From: Armatimonadota bacterium
GTDB lineage: Bacteria > Armatimonadota > Zipacnadia > UBA1398 > JAKPQA01
Length of the DNA: 39,094 nt
NCBI GenBank assembly: GCA_029547025.1
Contig: JAKPQA010000125.1
Location: 1-39,094, forward strand
Direction of reading: 5' to 3'
The first letter of the stretch is position 1; each line of letters starts with the position of its first letter. Positions 23,716-32,936 of the stretch are shown here, in pieces. The notes under the pieces were generated by a model that saw nothing but the letters and a program-made list of their open reading frames with translations, was not told the origin of the DNA and did no database searches. The translations under genes and the position numbers were made by a program.

Positions 23716-25054
23716 GGCAAGCTGTGTCGATGACCTCCGCCTCGTAGCCCCACAGGTAGCCGCGGGTGACCCGGACCCAGACGAAGCGACCGCGCGCGGG
23801 GCTGGCGCGCCCCGGGAGCGGGCCAAACACCGCGATCTTGTTCGTGCGCGTGCGTCCAGACAGCCGTGAAGGGTCCCGTGCACTGGGGCCTTCGACCAGC
23901 ACCTCGAAGGCCCTGCCCACATGAGTCTGGTTCTTCTCGCGGGCGATTTCGTTCTGCCGGGCCGAGAGGCGCTCCAAGCGGCGTCTCTTCACCTCTCGCG
24001 GCACCGGGTCGGCCATCCGCTCGGCCCGAGTGCCGCGGCGCGGGGAGAAGATGAACATGAAGGCCTGGTCGAATCGCACGCGCTCGAAGACATCCAGCGT
24101 CTGCTCGAACTGAGCATCGGTCTCTCCCGGGAACCCGACCATCACGTCCGTTGTGATCGATACATCAGGTATGGCAGCCCGGATGCGGTCGACCAATGCC
24201 AGGTACTGGTCGCGGGTGTAGCGCCGGTTCATACGGGCGAGGACTTCATCGGAACCGGCCTGGACCGGCAGGTGAACGTGTTCGCAGACCCTAGGCAGCC
24301 CCGCCACAGCCTCGATGAGGTCATCGCCAAAGTCCTTGGGATGCGAGGTGGTGAACCGGATGCGCGCCAGGCCAGCGATGCCATCAAGCTCGGCGAGCAA
24401 CCGGGGAAACCGGGGGGACCCGGGGGGCAGGTCCATCCCGTACGCGTTGACGTTCTGGCCCAGGAGGGTCACCTCGCGCACTTGGGAGGCCACCAGTTGC
24501 GCTACTTCCTCGCGAATCTCGCCGATGGGCCGGCTCCGCTCGGGCCCGCGGACATCGGGGACGATGCAGTAGCTGCAACGGTTGGTGCAGCCATGCATGA
24601 TCGTCACCCAAGCCTGTAGGTCGTCCGACCGCGCTTTGGGCAGGTCGCTAGCCGGCCGCGTGTGTCCCAACCGCATGGCGGAGACGTGTCGCTCCCCCGC
24701 CTCGACGGCGGCCACCAGCTCGGGCAGACGGCCGATCTCGTCGGGCCCGCTTGCCAGGTCGACGGCGGGCGCCAGGGAGAACAGCTCCTCCTGCAGGGAC
24801 TGGGCCATGCATCCGCAGACTCCGATGATGAGCTCCGGCCTCTGCTGTTCGCGCATCCGCTTGAGTTCGGCGACCTTACTGAGGACCTTCCGTTCAGGCT
24901 TCTCGCGGACGCAGCAGGTGTTGAGGAGCACGACATCGGCCTCCTCGATAGAGGGGGCCACCTGGTGTCCGGCAGCCTGAAGTACCCCGAGGATCATCTC
25001 CGAGTCGTGGACGTTCATTTGGCAGCCGTAGGTGACGACGTGGATGCGTCTCAT
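23702..25054 (-). CDS. miaB: tRNA-2-methylthio-N6-isopentenyladenosine synthase MiaB
   Basis: The 450-residue radical SAM methylthiotransferase has the three N-terminal cluster cysteines (YGCQMN, NTCCVRE, GVCGCMAQ), the SAM cluster motif HGCTNRCSYCIVP, and a C-terminal TRAM-like domain. Known role: adds the 2-methylthio group to i6A37 of tRNAs reading UNN codons. It is close in content to MiaB over RimO. The ATG at 25054 begins MRRIHVVTYGC with no obvious ribosome site. It is the first gene after a strong promoter, and is overlapped by mutS, an arrangement seen in other bacteria. Confidence 0.95.
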   Translation of the reverse strand: MRRIHVVTYGCQMNVHDSEMILGVLQAAGHQVAPSIEEADVVLLNTCCVREKPERKVLSKVAELKRMREQQRPELIIGVCGCMAQSLQEELFSLAPAVDLASGPDEIGRLPELVAAVEAGERHVSAMRLGHTRPASDLPKARSDDLQAWVTIMHGCTNRCSYCIVPDVRGPERSRPIGEIREEVAQLVASQVREVTLLGQNVNAYGMDLPPGSPRFPRLLAELDGIAGLARIRFTTSHPKDFGDDLIEAVAGLPRVCEHVHLPVQAGSDEVLARMNRRYTRDQYLALVDRIRAAIPDVSITTDVMVGFPGETDAQFEQTLDVFERVRFDQAFMFIFSPRRGTRAERMADPVPREVKRRRLERLSARQNEIAREKNQTHVGRAFEVLVEGPSARDPSRLSGRTRTNKIAVFGPLPGRASPARGRFVWVRVTRGYLWGYEAEVIDTACHECS

Positions 25055-25093
25055 AGGGAAGAAGGGGCGGGACCGATCAGCCTCTAGCAACCG

Positions 25094-25123
25094 ATTATAG
25101 GAAGCGCGACGACGGCGGGTCAA
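25094..25123 (-). promoter_or_regulatory. Near-consensus promoter for miaB-mutS
   Basis: On the minus strand, TTGACC (25123-25118) and perfect TATAAT (25099-25094) are spaced by 18 bases, with the -10 box 39 bases upstream of the miaB ATG. It is the best minus-strand promoter in the window and probably starts the miaB-mutS-rhodanese transcript. Confidence 0.78.
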
Positions 25124-25290
25124 CGCAGCGCGAGGGGCCCGGCAGGCTCGTTTCGTTCCCGAGTGCGGCCCGCACACGAGACCCTCGGCAGGCGGGCGGG
25201 ACTCCATTGGGCCCGAGGCCATCGGTGCCACAGGAGGTTGGCGGCCCGGCGGAAGAACCAAGAGAGGCCTCCGGAGGGCCGGAGCCGCGC

Positions 25291-25319
25291 TTCCGGTCGC
25301 GGTGGCGTGCTGCTAGAAT
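25291..25319 (+). promoter_or_regulatory. Extended -10 promoter
   Basis: TGC-TAGAAT (25311-25319) is a good extended -10, with a poor -35 (TTCCGG at 25291-25296, 17-base spacer). It lies about 70 bases before the GTG of the hypothetical protein at 25387. Confidence 0.55.
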
Positions 25320-25386
25320 GTGCCCTCGGTTCCCCAACGATGGTTACCCGAGCCCGCACGGCTCGCGTACGATGTGGAGTCCCGCT

Positions 25387-26421
25387 GTGATCAGACGGCA
25401 TACACTCGCCGGTTGGGCAGTGGCCCTGGTGATGGCCACGGCCGGTGCGAGCTTCGGCTACGTCCGGGGCAACTACGAGTATCACTTCTGGCACGGCGTG
25501 CAGCACCTGGTCGCCCATGCCGGAAGCCGTGGCCAGGCCGAGATCCAGTACGGTCTGCGGCAGCTCCGCTACTGTCGGGCTGCTGCCGTTCGGGACACGA
25601 AGAAGGTGGCGGCACGCGCCCAAAAGGCGCGGCAAGACGGCGACACCGCACTCGCAGACGCATGCCAACTCGTGATCGACTTTCACGAACGCCTGCGGTT
25701 GCCCGAGGCGGATGCCACCGAGGCGCGCCAGCGTGAGCTTCTCGCACTGATCCAGCCGGCCGAAGGCGAGCCGCCGCAGGCGCTGATCGACGCCATCGGC
25801 TATGCCCAGTCGCACGAGGACGAGGCGCGGGTGGTCGAAGTCAATGCCATCTTCGCCGAGCAGAGGCTGAAGGACTTCGCCCAGGGCTACGCACTGCGAC
25901 GCCAGGCGGTCGACACCCTTACGCGTGTGGAGGCCGCACTCCGTGCCCGGTCGGCCGAGGTCGAGACTGCCTGTCCCGAGGCAGCCGGCTACCTGCGCCA
26001 ACATGCCGACGAGACGGCCGCGCGGGCCCGGTACCTGGAGCGTCAGTACCAGCTCTGCTCCGATCCTGAGGGCATGGCGCGGCGGTACGCGTTCTACGCG
26101 AAGGTCGCCCAGGCACACCAGGGCTTGCAGGCGGAGATCTGGAGCATCATACGCGATACGTACCGCGGCAAGACGCTGTTCGCCATCGATCTGGCTCGAG
26201 CGGCGGGCGGCGACACGACGGCGCTGGACGATCTGGCGCGGCGTATCGCGGACAACGACCTGGCGGGTCTCGAGCCGTCGATGCCCGAGTGGTACTACCT
26301 GATCGAGATGGAGCTGCCGTTCTTCCACCACTATGGTGCGGGCAAGGAGTTCGGCGGGACCACAGAGATCGCCAACGAGTTGTTGCGGGTGCATGAGTCA
26401 GGGGATGACAACCCGCGCTAG
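25387..26421 (+). CDS. Hypothetical membrane-anchored helical protein
   Basis: I do not recognise this 344-residue protein. It has an N-terminal anchor or signal (TLAGWAVALVMATAGASFGYV) followed by almost entirely helical, Ala/Arg/Glu-rich sequence with coiled-coil character (about residues 50-270), and a more conserved-looking C-terminus (PSMPEWYYLIEMELPFFHHYGAGKEF). It is likely outside the inner membrane. The GTG at 25387 has GGAG seven bases upstream; ATG 25372 is an alternative. The promoter is at 25291-25319. Its TAG stop is interlocked (CTAG) with the stop of the convergent gene. Confidence 0.65.
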   Translation: MIRRHTLAGWAVALVMATAGASFGYVRGNYEYHFWHGVQHLVAHAGSRGQAEIQYGLRQLRYCRAAAVRDTKKVAARAQKARQDGDTALADACQLVIDFHERLRLPEADATEARQRELLALIQPAEGEPPQALIDAIGYAQSHEDEARVVEVNAIFAEQRLKDFAQGYALRRQAVDTLTRVEAALRARSAEVETACPEAAGYLRQHADETAARARYLERQYQLCSDPEGMARRYAFYAKVAQAHQGLQAEIWSIIRDTYRGKTLFAIDLARAAGGDTTALDDLARRIADNDLAGLEPSMPEWYYLIEMELPFFHHYGAGKEFGGTTEIANELLRVHESGDDNPR

Positions 26422-27230
26422 TCGGTTGGCGGCTCCATTTGCTCGACGACCTCTCGGCTTGGCAAGTCTCCGGCATCCGGTGTCTTGCCGGTGCCCGGAG
26501 TAGACCGGGCCGTGGGCTGAGGCCCTCTATCCGGAACAGGTTCGGCGGGAACCACGGCTTGGGCGATGCGGCCATCCGGGGCCCAGACACCTAGCGAGAC
26601 GGCCAGGTTGGCGGCGGTCTTCGGGATGGCGAACACGGCGCGAAAGGTGACGGTCTTCGCGTCCTTGGGGATGACCGTGTACCCCTCATCCACGTCCACA
26701 AACTCGGGCGGCTGCTGCTGCATCTCGAGCCCCGAGCCCTGCAGGTCAACAGCCACGTCGGCGATCCGAACGGGCTCCTTGCGCGTGGTGGTCGCCGCCA
26801 GCTCCACAGCGTAGTAGGCCGCATTCCCATCGAGTGGGGGCAGCGAGGCGGAGTCGATGAACCGCGCGTCGACAACGGCCAGACCCACGTCGGCGAGCTC
26901 AACACCGCGGTACCGCTCGATGGGCGCGTTCTTGTCTGGCTTCGTGTGCACCTGCGCCACGAATGTGAGGGCCTCGCGCGGCAGGACCTGGGGTCCCTGG
27001 TTCACCTTGGGCGGGGGTGCGGGGAGTGCCTCGGCCTGGAAGTAGGTGGGTTTGGGCTCGCGCTGAGCCAGCCATCGCAGGCCGAGGTACGATGCGCAAC
27101 CGGCCCCGGCACACCCCACGATGACCAGCACCAGTGCGAGGCGGAATCGCCAACGGCGCCGCCGTGGGGGGGCTGCGCCCTCGGCCGTCGGTTCAGGTGG
27201 CACAGACTCAGCTGTCGACGTCGGTTCCAC
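26418..27230 (-). CDS. Hypothetical single-pass membrane protein
   Basis: The 270-residue protein has a Pro/Glu-rich cytoplasmic N-terminus, a stop-transfer RRRRWRF, a membrane helix (LALVLVIVGCAGAGCASYLGL, about residues 31-51) and an external beta-rich domain (FVAQVHTKPDKNAPIERYRGV to VTFRAVFAIPKTA) of DUF4352-like or Ig-like look, then a Pro-rich tail. Function unknown. The GTG start at 27230 abuts the upstream gene's TAG directly, so it is translated from the GH123-like message. Confidence 0.65.
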   Translation of the reverse strand: MEPTSTAESVPPEPTAEGAAPPRRRRWRFRLALVLVIVGCAGAGCASYLGLRWLAQREPKPTYFQAEALPAPPPKVNQGPQVLPREALTFVAQVHTKPDKNAPIERYRGVELADVGLAVVDARFIDSASLPPLDGNAAYYAVELAATTTRKEPVRIADVAVDLQGSGLEMQQQPPEFVDVDEGYTVIPKDAKTVTFRAVFAIPKTAANLAVSLGVWAPDGRIAQAVVPAEPVPDRGPQPTARSTPGTGKTPDAGDLPSREVVEQMEPPTD

Positions 27231-30200
27231 CTAGCGCGCCGCCAGGCGGCCCACCTCCTCCTGGGTCAGTGCCCGGTCGTAGATCCGCACCTCGTCGAAC
27301 GAGCCCAGCCATGGCCAGGCCCCCGAAGCCGGGTGCAGCCCCAGGCGCCCCGCGAAGCCGTCGAGCGAAGGCACGACATACGCCCCCTCCCTCTTCTCGG
27401 CGGGCTGCCCATCCACGTACAGCGTTCGTCGATCCGGTGTCCACGTCAAGCCGAGATGGCTCCATCGCCCACGGTGCAGTGGCGTGGGCACCCGGGCGAA
27501 CAGGACATCGTCACCGCCGCCACAACGTGCCAGCAGCTCGTCGCCGTGGACATAGAGGCCGATCTCGTCGGATCCATCGGGCAGGCCGTTGCCGTCGGTC
27601 TTCATCAGGTAGACGATCACCCGGTAGCCCTGCCAGAGGTCCCCTGATAGCTCGGATGCGTCGAACTCGGGGCGCACCCACAGAGCGATGGTCCCCTGCT
27701 CGGGCCGCGAGCCGAGGATGCCCGAGCAGCCCGGCAACTCAACGCTGGCCGCGCCGTCGACGGCCAACCCCTGCCCGACCACGCCCTCGGCACGCTTTGC
27801 GCCGCGCACCATGCCGTGCATGCCGCGTCCCGAGAGATCGACGGCGATCGGAGCTGTATCGTCAAAGCTGTACCGCAGCACCAGCCCAGGCTCGGGCCGG
27901 GCCTCTGGCATGCCCCATGTCACGGGTTCGACCCGCTTGGCGCTCGGGTCTTCGGCCGCGACCCGCGCAAGATCGACGCCCGGCCGATAGCGCGGACGGC
28001 CCACGATCGCCGGTTCGTGCCCGAGGGCGCGGACAACCTGCTCGAGCACGTCGGACATCTCGGCTCGAGCCGCAAGGAGCGCGGCGGGATCAGGGTTGTA
28101 GTCCCTGTAGGACCGCACCACATCATCGGGGATCGCCGCGAGCTCGCGCGCACGGGCGGCCAGCGTGTCATTCCCTCCCGCCGCGACCAGCTCGGCGGCG
28201 CCGGCGTCGAGAAGGGCCAGGACCTCGTAGTCCTCCAGGCCGTCGCGGAGACACTCCCACCGGATGGAATCCACCGGCTTGCCGTCATCGCCCGGGTAGA
28301 GCAGTGACCCGTCGCCGTTGGCGCCCGGGAAGGTCTCGGCACACCGCCAGGGGTCATTGCGGAACCAGTACACGGCCGACCAGTAGAGCATGCCGTCCAG
28401 GTCGTGCTTCCAGGTCATCCATGGCCACACGCGGCAGTCGAGCGCCGGGTAGTCGACCCAGACGTTGGGATAGGGATGGCGCGTGCTGAATGCCACGTAC
28501 CACCACACCGCCTTGCCCTTTACCTGCTCGGCGCGGGCGGCCTCGGGATCGAACGAGTAGGCCTCGGGACACCAGATGTCGACGTAGCGAAGCTCTGGCG
28601 GAAACTCGCGCGCGGTCATCATGTTCATCAGGCCCGGCGCCGCGCGCTTGACCTCGCCCATGACGTCGTTCAGCAGGGGATACCGGTCGGGCGTCGGCTC
28701 GTCGAACAGGTACGTGTACCCGAGATGCGCCCAGCCATTCTCTTGGAGGTGGGCCTGCCACTCGCGCGCCCACGCACTCCGGGGATCAGAGAGGCCCACG
28801 ACGTGCCCGGTGAGCCCCAGAGGCAGGTACGTGCTCACCTGCTGGTCGAAGTCCGACCAGTCCCACACGCCCGGCACGTCCGGGTCTTCCCACGCCGAAC
28901 CCTCCCAGTGCGCCCAGCTCTCCAGCCACCCGTCGGGCCCGAGCACACGGCGGCTCTCCCGGTCCTCAATGAGGGTCTCGGTGCCGTCACCGCGCACGAG
29001 CCGGACGGTGGCTTTGGCCGCCTCGGCCACCTCGGGCGCCTCGAGCTCGAGCCGCCACGACAGGACCTGCGCCGGCACTGAAGAGACGTCGAAGGTGACA
29101 TGCATCTCCGGCGCCTGCACCGGTTGGGGGTCGAGCAAGACAGGGCTGCCGTCGACCGGGGTCACGGCGAGCCGGAGGATCCCTGAGCCGGCCGCATGGA
29201 GATCGACCTCGATCCGCTCGGCGCCCTCCCAGTTCATGGCGGGTGGCGAGACCAGCCTGGGCGCGCCCACCGTGTAGGGGCTGATGCGGTGCTCGAGCGC
29301 GTTGCGCGTGTAGGCATCGGCGTCCTGGGGCACCCGCCAGCCGCCGGGGCCGAGGCCGAACGCCGTGCGCACACTCGGAGCCTGGGGGATGGTGAAGCGG
29401 CGCACGCGCACCTCTACGGGCACCGCCGTCTGCGAGGCGTTCTGGGCGGCCAGAATGAGTTGGCCGCGGTACAGGCCGGGGGCGGCATCGGCCGGAACTC
29501 GGACATCGATCCACAGCGACTCGAAGCCACCCTCGCGCACGTCGAGCCGCTCGAATGGCATCAGCGGATCGGGCCACAAACCCACATGATCGACCGCGTA
29601 GCTGGGCTTGACGGTGGGAACATAGCCCACCTGACGAATGCGGAACGCATCCTCAGGCAGCGCGATCCCCGCCTCGGACGTGACCTTGGTGAGCTCGGCC
29701 GAGACCCGCAGCAGCGGACGCTCGCCGGCGAACAGCACGACCTGACGGGCATCCATCTCGCGCCGCGCGGCGTCGAGTGTGAGGGTCCCACCCGCCTGGC
29801 CGCGGAAGGGCTCGTGGCGGAGCAGCTTGGTCAAAGACGTCTCGATTCCATAGGCGATGCTGCCCTCGGGCACCGCGGCGAGCACGGCCAGGTGCGAGGC
29901 ATTCAGACCGACACGTTGCACATGCGACATGAGATCCGATGCCATGGCGGGCGGTGTCTCGTCCGCCAGCCTGGCCAGATGGTCGAGTTCGGCCGCCAGG
30001 GCGGCGCGCCGGGGTCCGAGGCTCTCGGGCAGCGCCCCAACCAGTGCGCGGGCTGCGTCGAGCGCGCCCTGGAGGGGTGTCACCGCAGCGATGTACAGCG
30101 CGCGGAACACCGGGACACCGCCGGCCAGCGCCTCACACAAGAGCGGGACGGCCCCCTCGCCGGGGAGGGCAAAGGCGCCCGCCGTCTCAACGCCATTGAC

Positions 30201-30962
30201 GCGCAGCGCGACACTGGGACCAACACCTTCGGGCTGCCAGTCGATCCGTACGCGCCCCTCGGTGCGCGCGGGGAGGTCCCAGTGGACTCGCACCGGCCAT
30301 GGGCAGTCCCCAAAGCCGATGCGGCCGAAGGCCTCCGGCTTGTGGAAGCCCTCGACCGTGGGCGACCACTGCGATAGCTCGGGCTCCGCCTGCCGGCATC
30401 GGCACACGTTGAAGCCCCACTCATCTCCCTCGACGGGCGCCCCACCCAGCGACGCCCATGGCAGCACCAGGGCGACCTCCCAGGCGGAGTCCAGCGCCCG
30501 CGCCGAGACCTGCCACTCGGCATTCCACGTTCCGTCCTTCTCACGCTCGTCATACGGTGTGCCGAGGGAGTTCACGATGAAATGCCGGTACGCTTCACCA
30601 GGCGGTTGCACGAAGACCTCGATGCAGTCATCGACCCACACCGTGGCGTCCCGCCGCGTCTGCGTCGCGACGATCCGGTCCATACGCGGCTCGGCACAGT
30701 GCACGAGCAGGAGCAGCGCGTGCTCCGTCCGGGCAACGCGGGCCGTCGTCTCAGCATCGGGCATGGCCCGCGCGTCGGCTCGAACGAAGGGGCCGAGCCA
30801 CGCTGCAGCGTCCCAGAGCGGCGCGGTGAGCAGATCGGGCCCCTCGGGCACGCGAGTCGTCATCAGGGGCACATAGGTCAGCGGCGTCGGCTGGGGACCA
30901 TCGGGTGCCGCATGGGCGAGTCCGACGAGCAAGAGCGGCAGAGCGAGCCATGAAGCGTTCAT
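27231..30962 (-). CDS. Large secreted CBM9-like / GH123-like (DUF4091) / LamG protein
   Basis: The 1243-residue protein has a signal peptide (WLALPLLLVGLAHA). Residues of about 35-240 form a CBM9/DOMON-like domain (APLWDAAAWLGPFVRAD, VWVDDCIEVFVQPPGEAYRHFIVN). The central part ends in a GH123/DUF4091 barrel near residues 630-990, with YTYLFDEPT around residue 750 (Asp-Glu pair typical of GH123 glycosidases), PELRYVDIWCPEAYSFDP, GKAVWWYVAFSTRHP and WECLRDGLEDYEVL. The C-terminal about 200 residues are a concanavalin-like LamG domain (LVLRYSFDDTAPIAVDLSGRG...). GH123 members cleave N-acetylgalactosaminides. The ATG at 30962 has GGAGGTG six bases upstream. It is divergent from the propeller protein, which may be co-regulated. 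Confidence 0.87.
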   Translation of the reverse strand: MNASWLALPLLLVGLAHAAPDGPQPTPLTYVPLMTTRVPEGPDLLTAPLWDAAAWLGPFVRADARAMPDAETTARVARTEHALLLLVHCAEPRMDRIVATQTRRDATVWVDDCIEVFVQPPGEAYRHFIVNSLGTPYDEREKDGTWNAEWQVSARALDSAWEVALVLPWASLGGAPVEGDEWGFNVCRCRQAEPELSQWSPTVEGFHKPEAFGRIGFGDCPWPVRVHWDLPARTEGRVRIDWQPEGVGPSVALRVNGVETAGAFALPGEGAVPLLCEALAGGVPVFRALYIAAVTPLQGALDAARALVGALPESLGPRRAALAAELDHLARLADETPPAMASDLMSHVQRVGLNASHLAVLAAVPEGSIAYGIETSLTKLLRHEPFRGQAGGTLTLDAARREMDARQVVLFAGERPLLRVSAELTKVTSEAGIALPEDAFRIRQVGYVPTVKPSYAVDHVGLWPDPLMPFERLDVREGGFESLWIDVRVPADAAPGLYRGQLILAAQNASQTAVPVEVRVRRFTIPQAPSVRTAFGLGPGGWRVPQDADAYTRNALEHRISPYTVGAPRLVSPPAMNWEGAERIEVDLHAAGSGILRLAVTPVDGSPVLLDPQPVQAPEMHVTFDVSSVPAQVLSWRLELEAPEVAEAAKATVRLVRGDGTETLIEDRESRRVLGPDGWLESWAHWEGSAWEDPDVPGVWDWSDFDQQVSTYLPLGLTGHVVGLSDPRSAWAREWQAHLQENGWAHLGYTYLFDEPTPDRYPLLNDVMGEVKRAAPGLMNMMTAREFPPELRYVDIWCPEAYSFDPEAARAEQVKGKAVWWYVAFSTRHPYPNVWVDYPALDCRVWPWMTWKHDLDGMLYWSAVYWFRNDPWRCAETFPGANGDGSLLYPGDDGKPVDSIRWECLRDGLEDYEVLALLDAGAAELVAAGGNDTLAARARELAAIPDDVVRSYRDYNPDPAALLAARAEMSDVLEQVVRALGHEPAIVGRPRYRPGVDLARVAAEDPSAKRVEPVTWGMPEARPEPGLVLRYSFDDTAPIAVDLSGRGMHGMVRGAKRAEGVVGQGLAVDGAASVELPGCSGILGSRPEQGTIALWVRPEFDASELSGDLWQGYRVIVYLMKTDGNGLPDGSDEIGLYVHGDELLARCGGGDDVLFARVPTPLHRGRWSHLGLTWTPDRRTLYVDGQPAEKREGAYVVPSLDGFAGRLGLHPASGAWPWLGSFDEVRIYDRALTQEEVGRLAAR

Positions 30963-31071
30963 CGAGCACCTCCAGGGGCGAACCGCTCTCTTCACCGCAC
31001 ACCCCCTGGCGCCCTCCCGACGACTCCCGTGCGCAGGCCCGGCTGGAGCCAGCGGCGAACCGGAGGATGGT

Positions 31072-31085
31072 GCGCCCGCGGGCGC
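31072..31085. repeat. 14-bp perfect palindrome in a divergent promoter region
   Basis: GCGCCCGCGGGCGC reads the same on both strands. It lies in the 144-base region between the GH123-like (minus) and propeller (plus) starts, 21 bases before the latter. It could be an operator, but GC-rich palindromes also arise by chance here. Confidence 0.35.
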
Positions 31086-31106
31086 CACGGTGAGGAGTGG
31101 CCCGCC

Positions 31107-32924
31107 ATGCTCGTCGATGTGCTGCTCACAGCGGCCGTATCGCTGGCAACCCCCAGAGCCACATACCTCCAGGACATGGGGGGCCCGGTCACCTTCGACT
31201 GGCCGTTCCCTGCCCGGTCCACCGACGACCGGTTGGGCCTCGTGCTGGGTGATGCGGCCATCCGCGCCACCTGCGAGTCTGGTGGCTCCGTCTGGGCTGC
31301 CACCGACCGAGGGTTGGCGATGGTCGATGGCGACCGCGTGCGCTGGTCCGAGGCTTCAGCCGACGGGCTTCTCAGCAGTGACTGCCGGGACGTGGCCGCC
31401 GACCGCGCCGGCATGGTGTGGATCGCGACGGACCGCGGCGTCAGCGTCACGGATGGCCACGGGCACTGGCTGCGGCTGACCGGGGCCGAGGGTCTGCCCG
31501 TCGAGGACGTGCGCTGCATCGCTCTCGGGCCAACCGGTGATCGATGGTTCGGGACATCGCGCGGCGTCTGCCGGCTGCGCGAAGGCGAGTTCAGCTACTT
31601 CGCCGGCCGTCGCTGGCTGCCGAGCGACGACGTGCTCGACCTGGCCGTCGACAGGAACGGTGCCGCATGGGTGCGCACACCGTCCGGCGTGGGCCAGATC
31701 GCCTCGAAGCCCATGACGCTCGAGGAGAAGGCCGAACGCTTCCTGACTCGGCTGCGACAGCGGCACATCCGGCATGGACTGTCGGTGGAATGCCGATTCG
31801 AGTCGGAGAACGACCTGACCCGGTACCGGCTCGACGCCAGCGACAACGATGGCCTGTGGACGGCCCTCTACGTCGCGGCCGAGAGCTTCCGCTACGCGGT
31901 GACCCGGGCCGATGACGCCCGGCGGAATGCGCGTGACTCCATGATGGCTCTGGTGAAGCTGGAAGAGATCACGGGGATCCGGGGGTTCCCAGCGCGGTCG
32001 ATGATCCGACCCGGCGAGGATGTGAACCAGTCGGGGGGCGAATGGCACCCATCCCCCGATGGCCAGTGGATCTGGAAGGGAGACACGAGCTCCGATGAGC
32101 TCGATGGGCACTACTTCGCCTACGCCATCTACTACGATCTCGTGGCCGACGAGGAGGGCCGCAGGATTCTGCGCGAGACCATCGCGCGCATCACCGATCA
32201 TCTGCTGGATCACGAGTACTCCCTCATCGATCTCGATGGCCAGCCGACGCGCTGGGCCGTGTTCGGCCCGCAAGCGCTCAACGATTCGCCCCAGTGGGCC
32301 GTCGAACGAGGCCTGAACTCGCTCTCAATGCTCTCGCACCTCAACGTCGCCTACCACCTGACCCGGAATGAACGCTACCGGCGAGCCCACGATGAGCTCG
32401 TACGCGAGCACGGCTACGCGCTCAACGCGGTCACGCAGAAAGTGCTCATACCCGGCGAGGTCAACCATTCGGACGACGAACTGGCATTCCTGTGCTACTA
32501 CCCGGCACTGCTCTACGAGCGCGACCCCGATGTTCGAGCGCTCCTCCTGGCCAGCATCGAGCGGAGTTGGAGAATCGAGCAGCCCGAACGGAATCCGTTC
32601 TTCAACTTCGTCTACGGAGCGGTGACCGGCAAGCCTTGCGACGTCGAGGCGGCCGAACGCACCCTCCGCGAGTACCCCATGGAGATTCGCGACTGGCGAA
32701 TGGAGAACAGCCATCGGGCCGACATCATGGTCGACCCCCGGTCAGGCCGATTCGATGAGACCCAGAGCACGCGGGTCCTGCCGTATTCGGAACGGTGTTT
32801 CCTCAAATGGAACGGGAACCCGTACCGCCTTGACTCGGGCGGCGACGGCTTGAGCGAGGACGATGGCGCGGCCTTCCTGTTGCCATACTGGATGGGCCGC
32901 TACTACGGGTTCGTGACGGAATAG
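31107..32924 (+). CDS. Propeller-repeat protein with alpha/alpha-toroid domain
   Basis: The 605-residue protein starts with a short hydrophobic segment, then three to four sensor-propeller repeats of the two-component-regulator type (Reg_prop; for example SVWAATDRGLAMVDGDRVRW, MVWIATDRGVSVTDGHGHW, DRWFGTSRGVCRLREG, about residues 50-200). Instead of a histidine kinase there follows a helical part (LTRYRLDASDNDGLWTALYVAAESFRYAVTR, HYFAYAIYYDLVADEEGRR, HLNVAYHLTRNERYRRAHDEL) that looks like an alpha/alpha toroid of glycan-processing enzymes. A secreted glycan-binding or degrading role is inferred. The ATG at 31107 has GAGGAG about ten bases upstream. The photolyase gene follows after 12 bases. 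Confidence 0.75.
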   Translation: MLVDVLLTAAVSLATPRATYLQDMGGPVTFDWPFPARSTDDRLGLVLGDAAIRATCESGGSVWAATDRGLAMVDGDRVRWSEASADGLLSSDCRDVAADRAGMVWIATDRGVSVTDGHGHWLRLTGAEGLPVEDVRCIALGPTGDRWFGTSRGVCRLREGEFSYFAGRRWLPSDDVLDLAVDRNGAAWVRTPSGVGQIASKPMTLEEKAERFLTRLRQRHIRHGLSVECRFESENDLTRYRLDASDNDGLWTALYVAAESFRYAVTRADDARRNARDSMMALVKLEEITGIRGFPARSMIRPGEDVNQSGGEWHPSPDGQWIWKGDTSSDELDGHYFAYAIYYDLVADEEGRRILRETIARITDHLLDHEYSLIDLDGQPTRWAVFGPQALNDSPQWAVERGLNSLSMLSHLNVAYHLTRNERYRRAHDELVREHGYALNAVTQKVLIPGEVNHSDDELAFLCYYPALLYERDPDVRALLLASIERSWRIEQPERNPFFNFVYGAVTGKPCDVEAAERTLREYPMEIRDWRMENSHRADIMVDPRSGRFDETQSTRVLPYSERCFLKWNGNPYRLDSGGDGLSEDDGAAFLLPYWMGRYYGFVTE

Positions 32925-32936
32925 GCGGCGGGGCCG

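Noticed and set aside
29196-30377. Long plus-strand open frame opposite the GH123-like gene
   Set aside because: It is a shadow frame caused by high GC; the opposite strand has clear domains and codon pattern.
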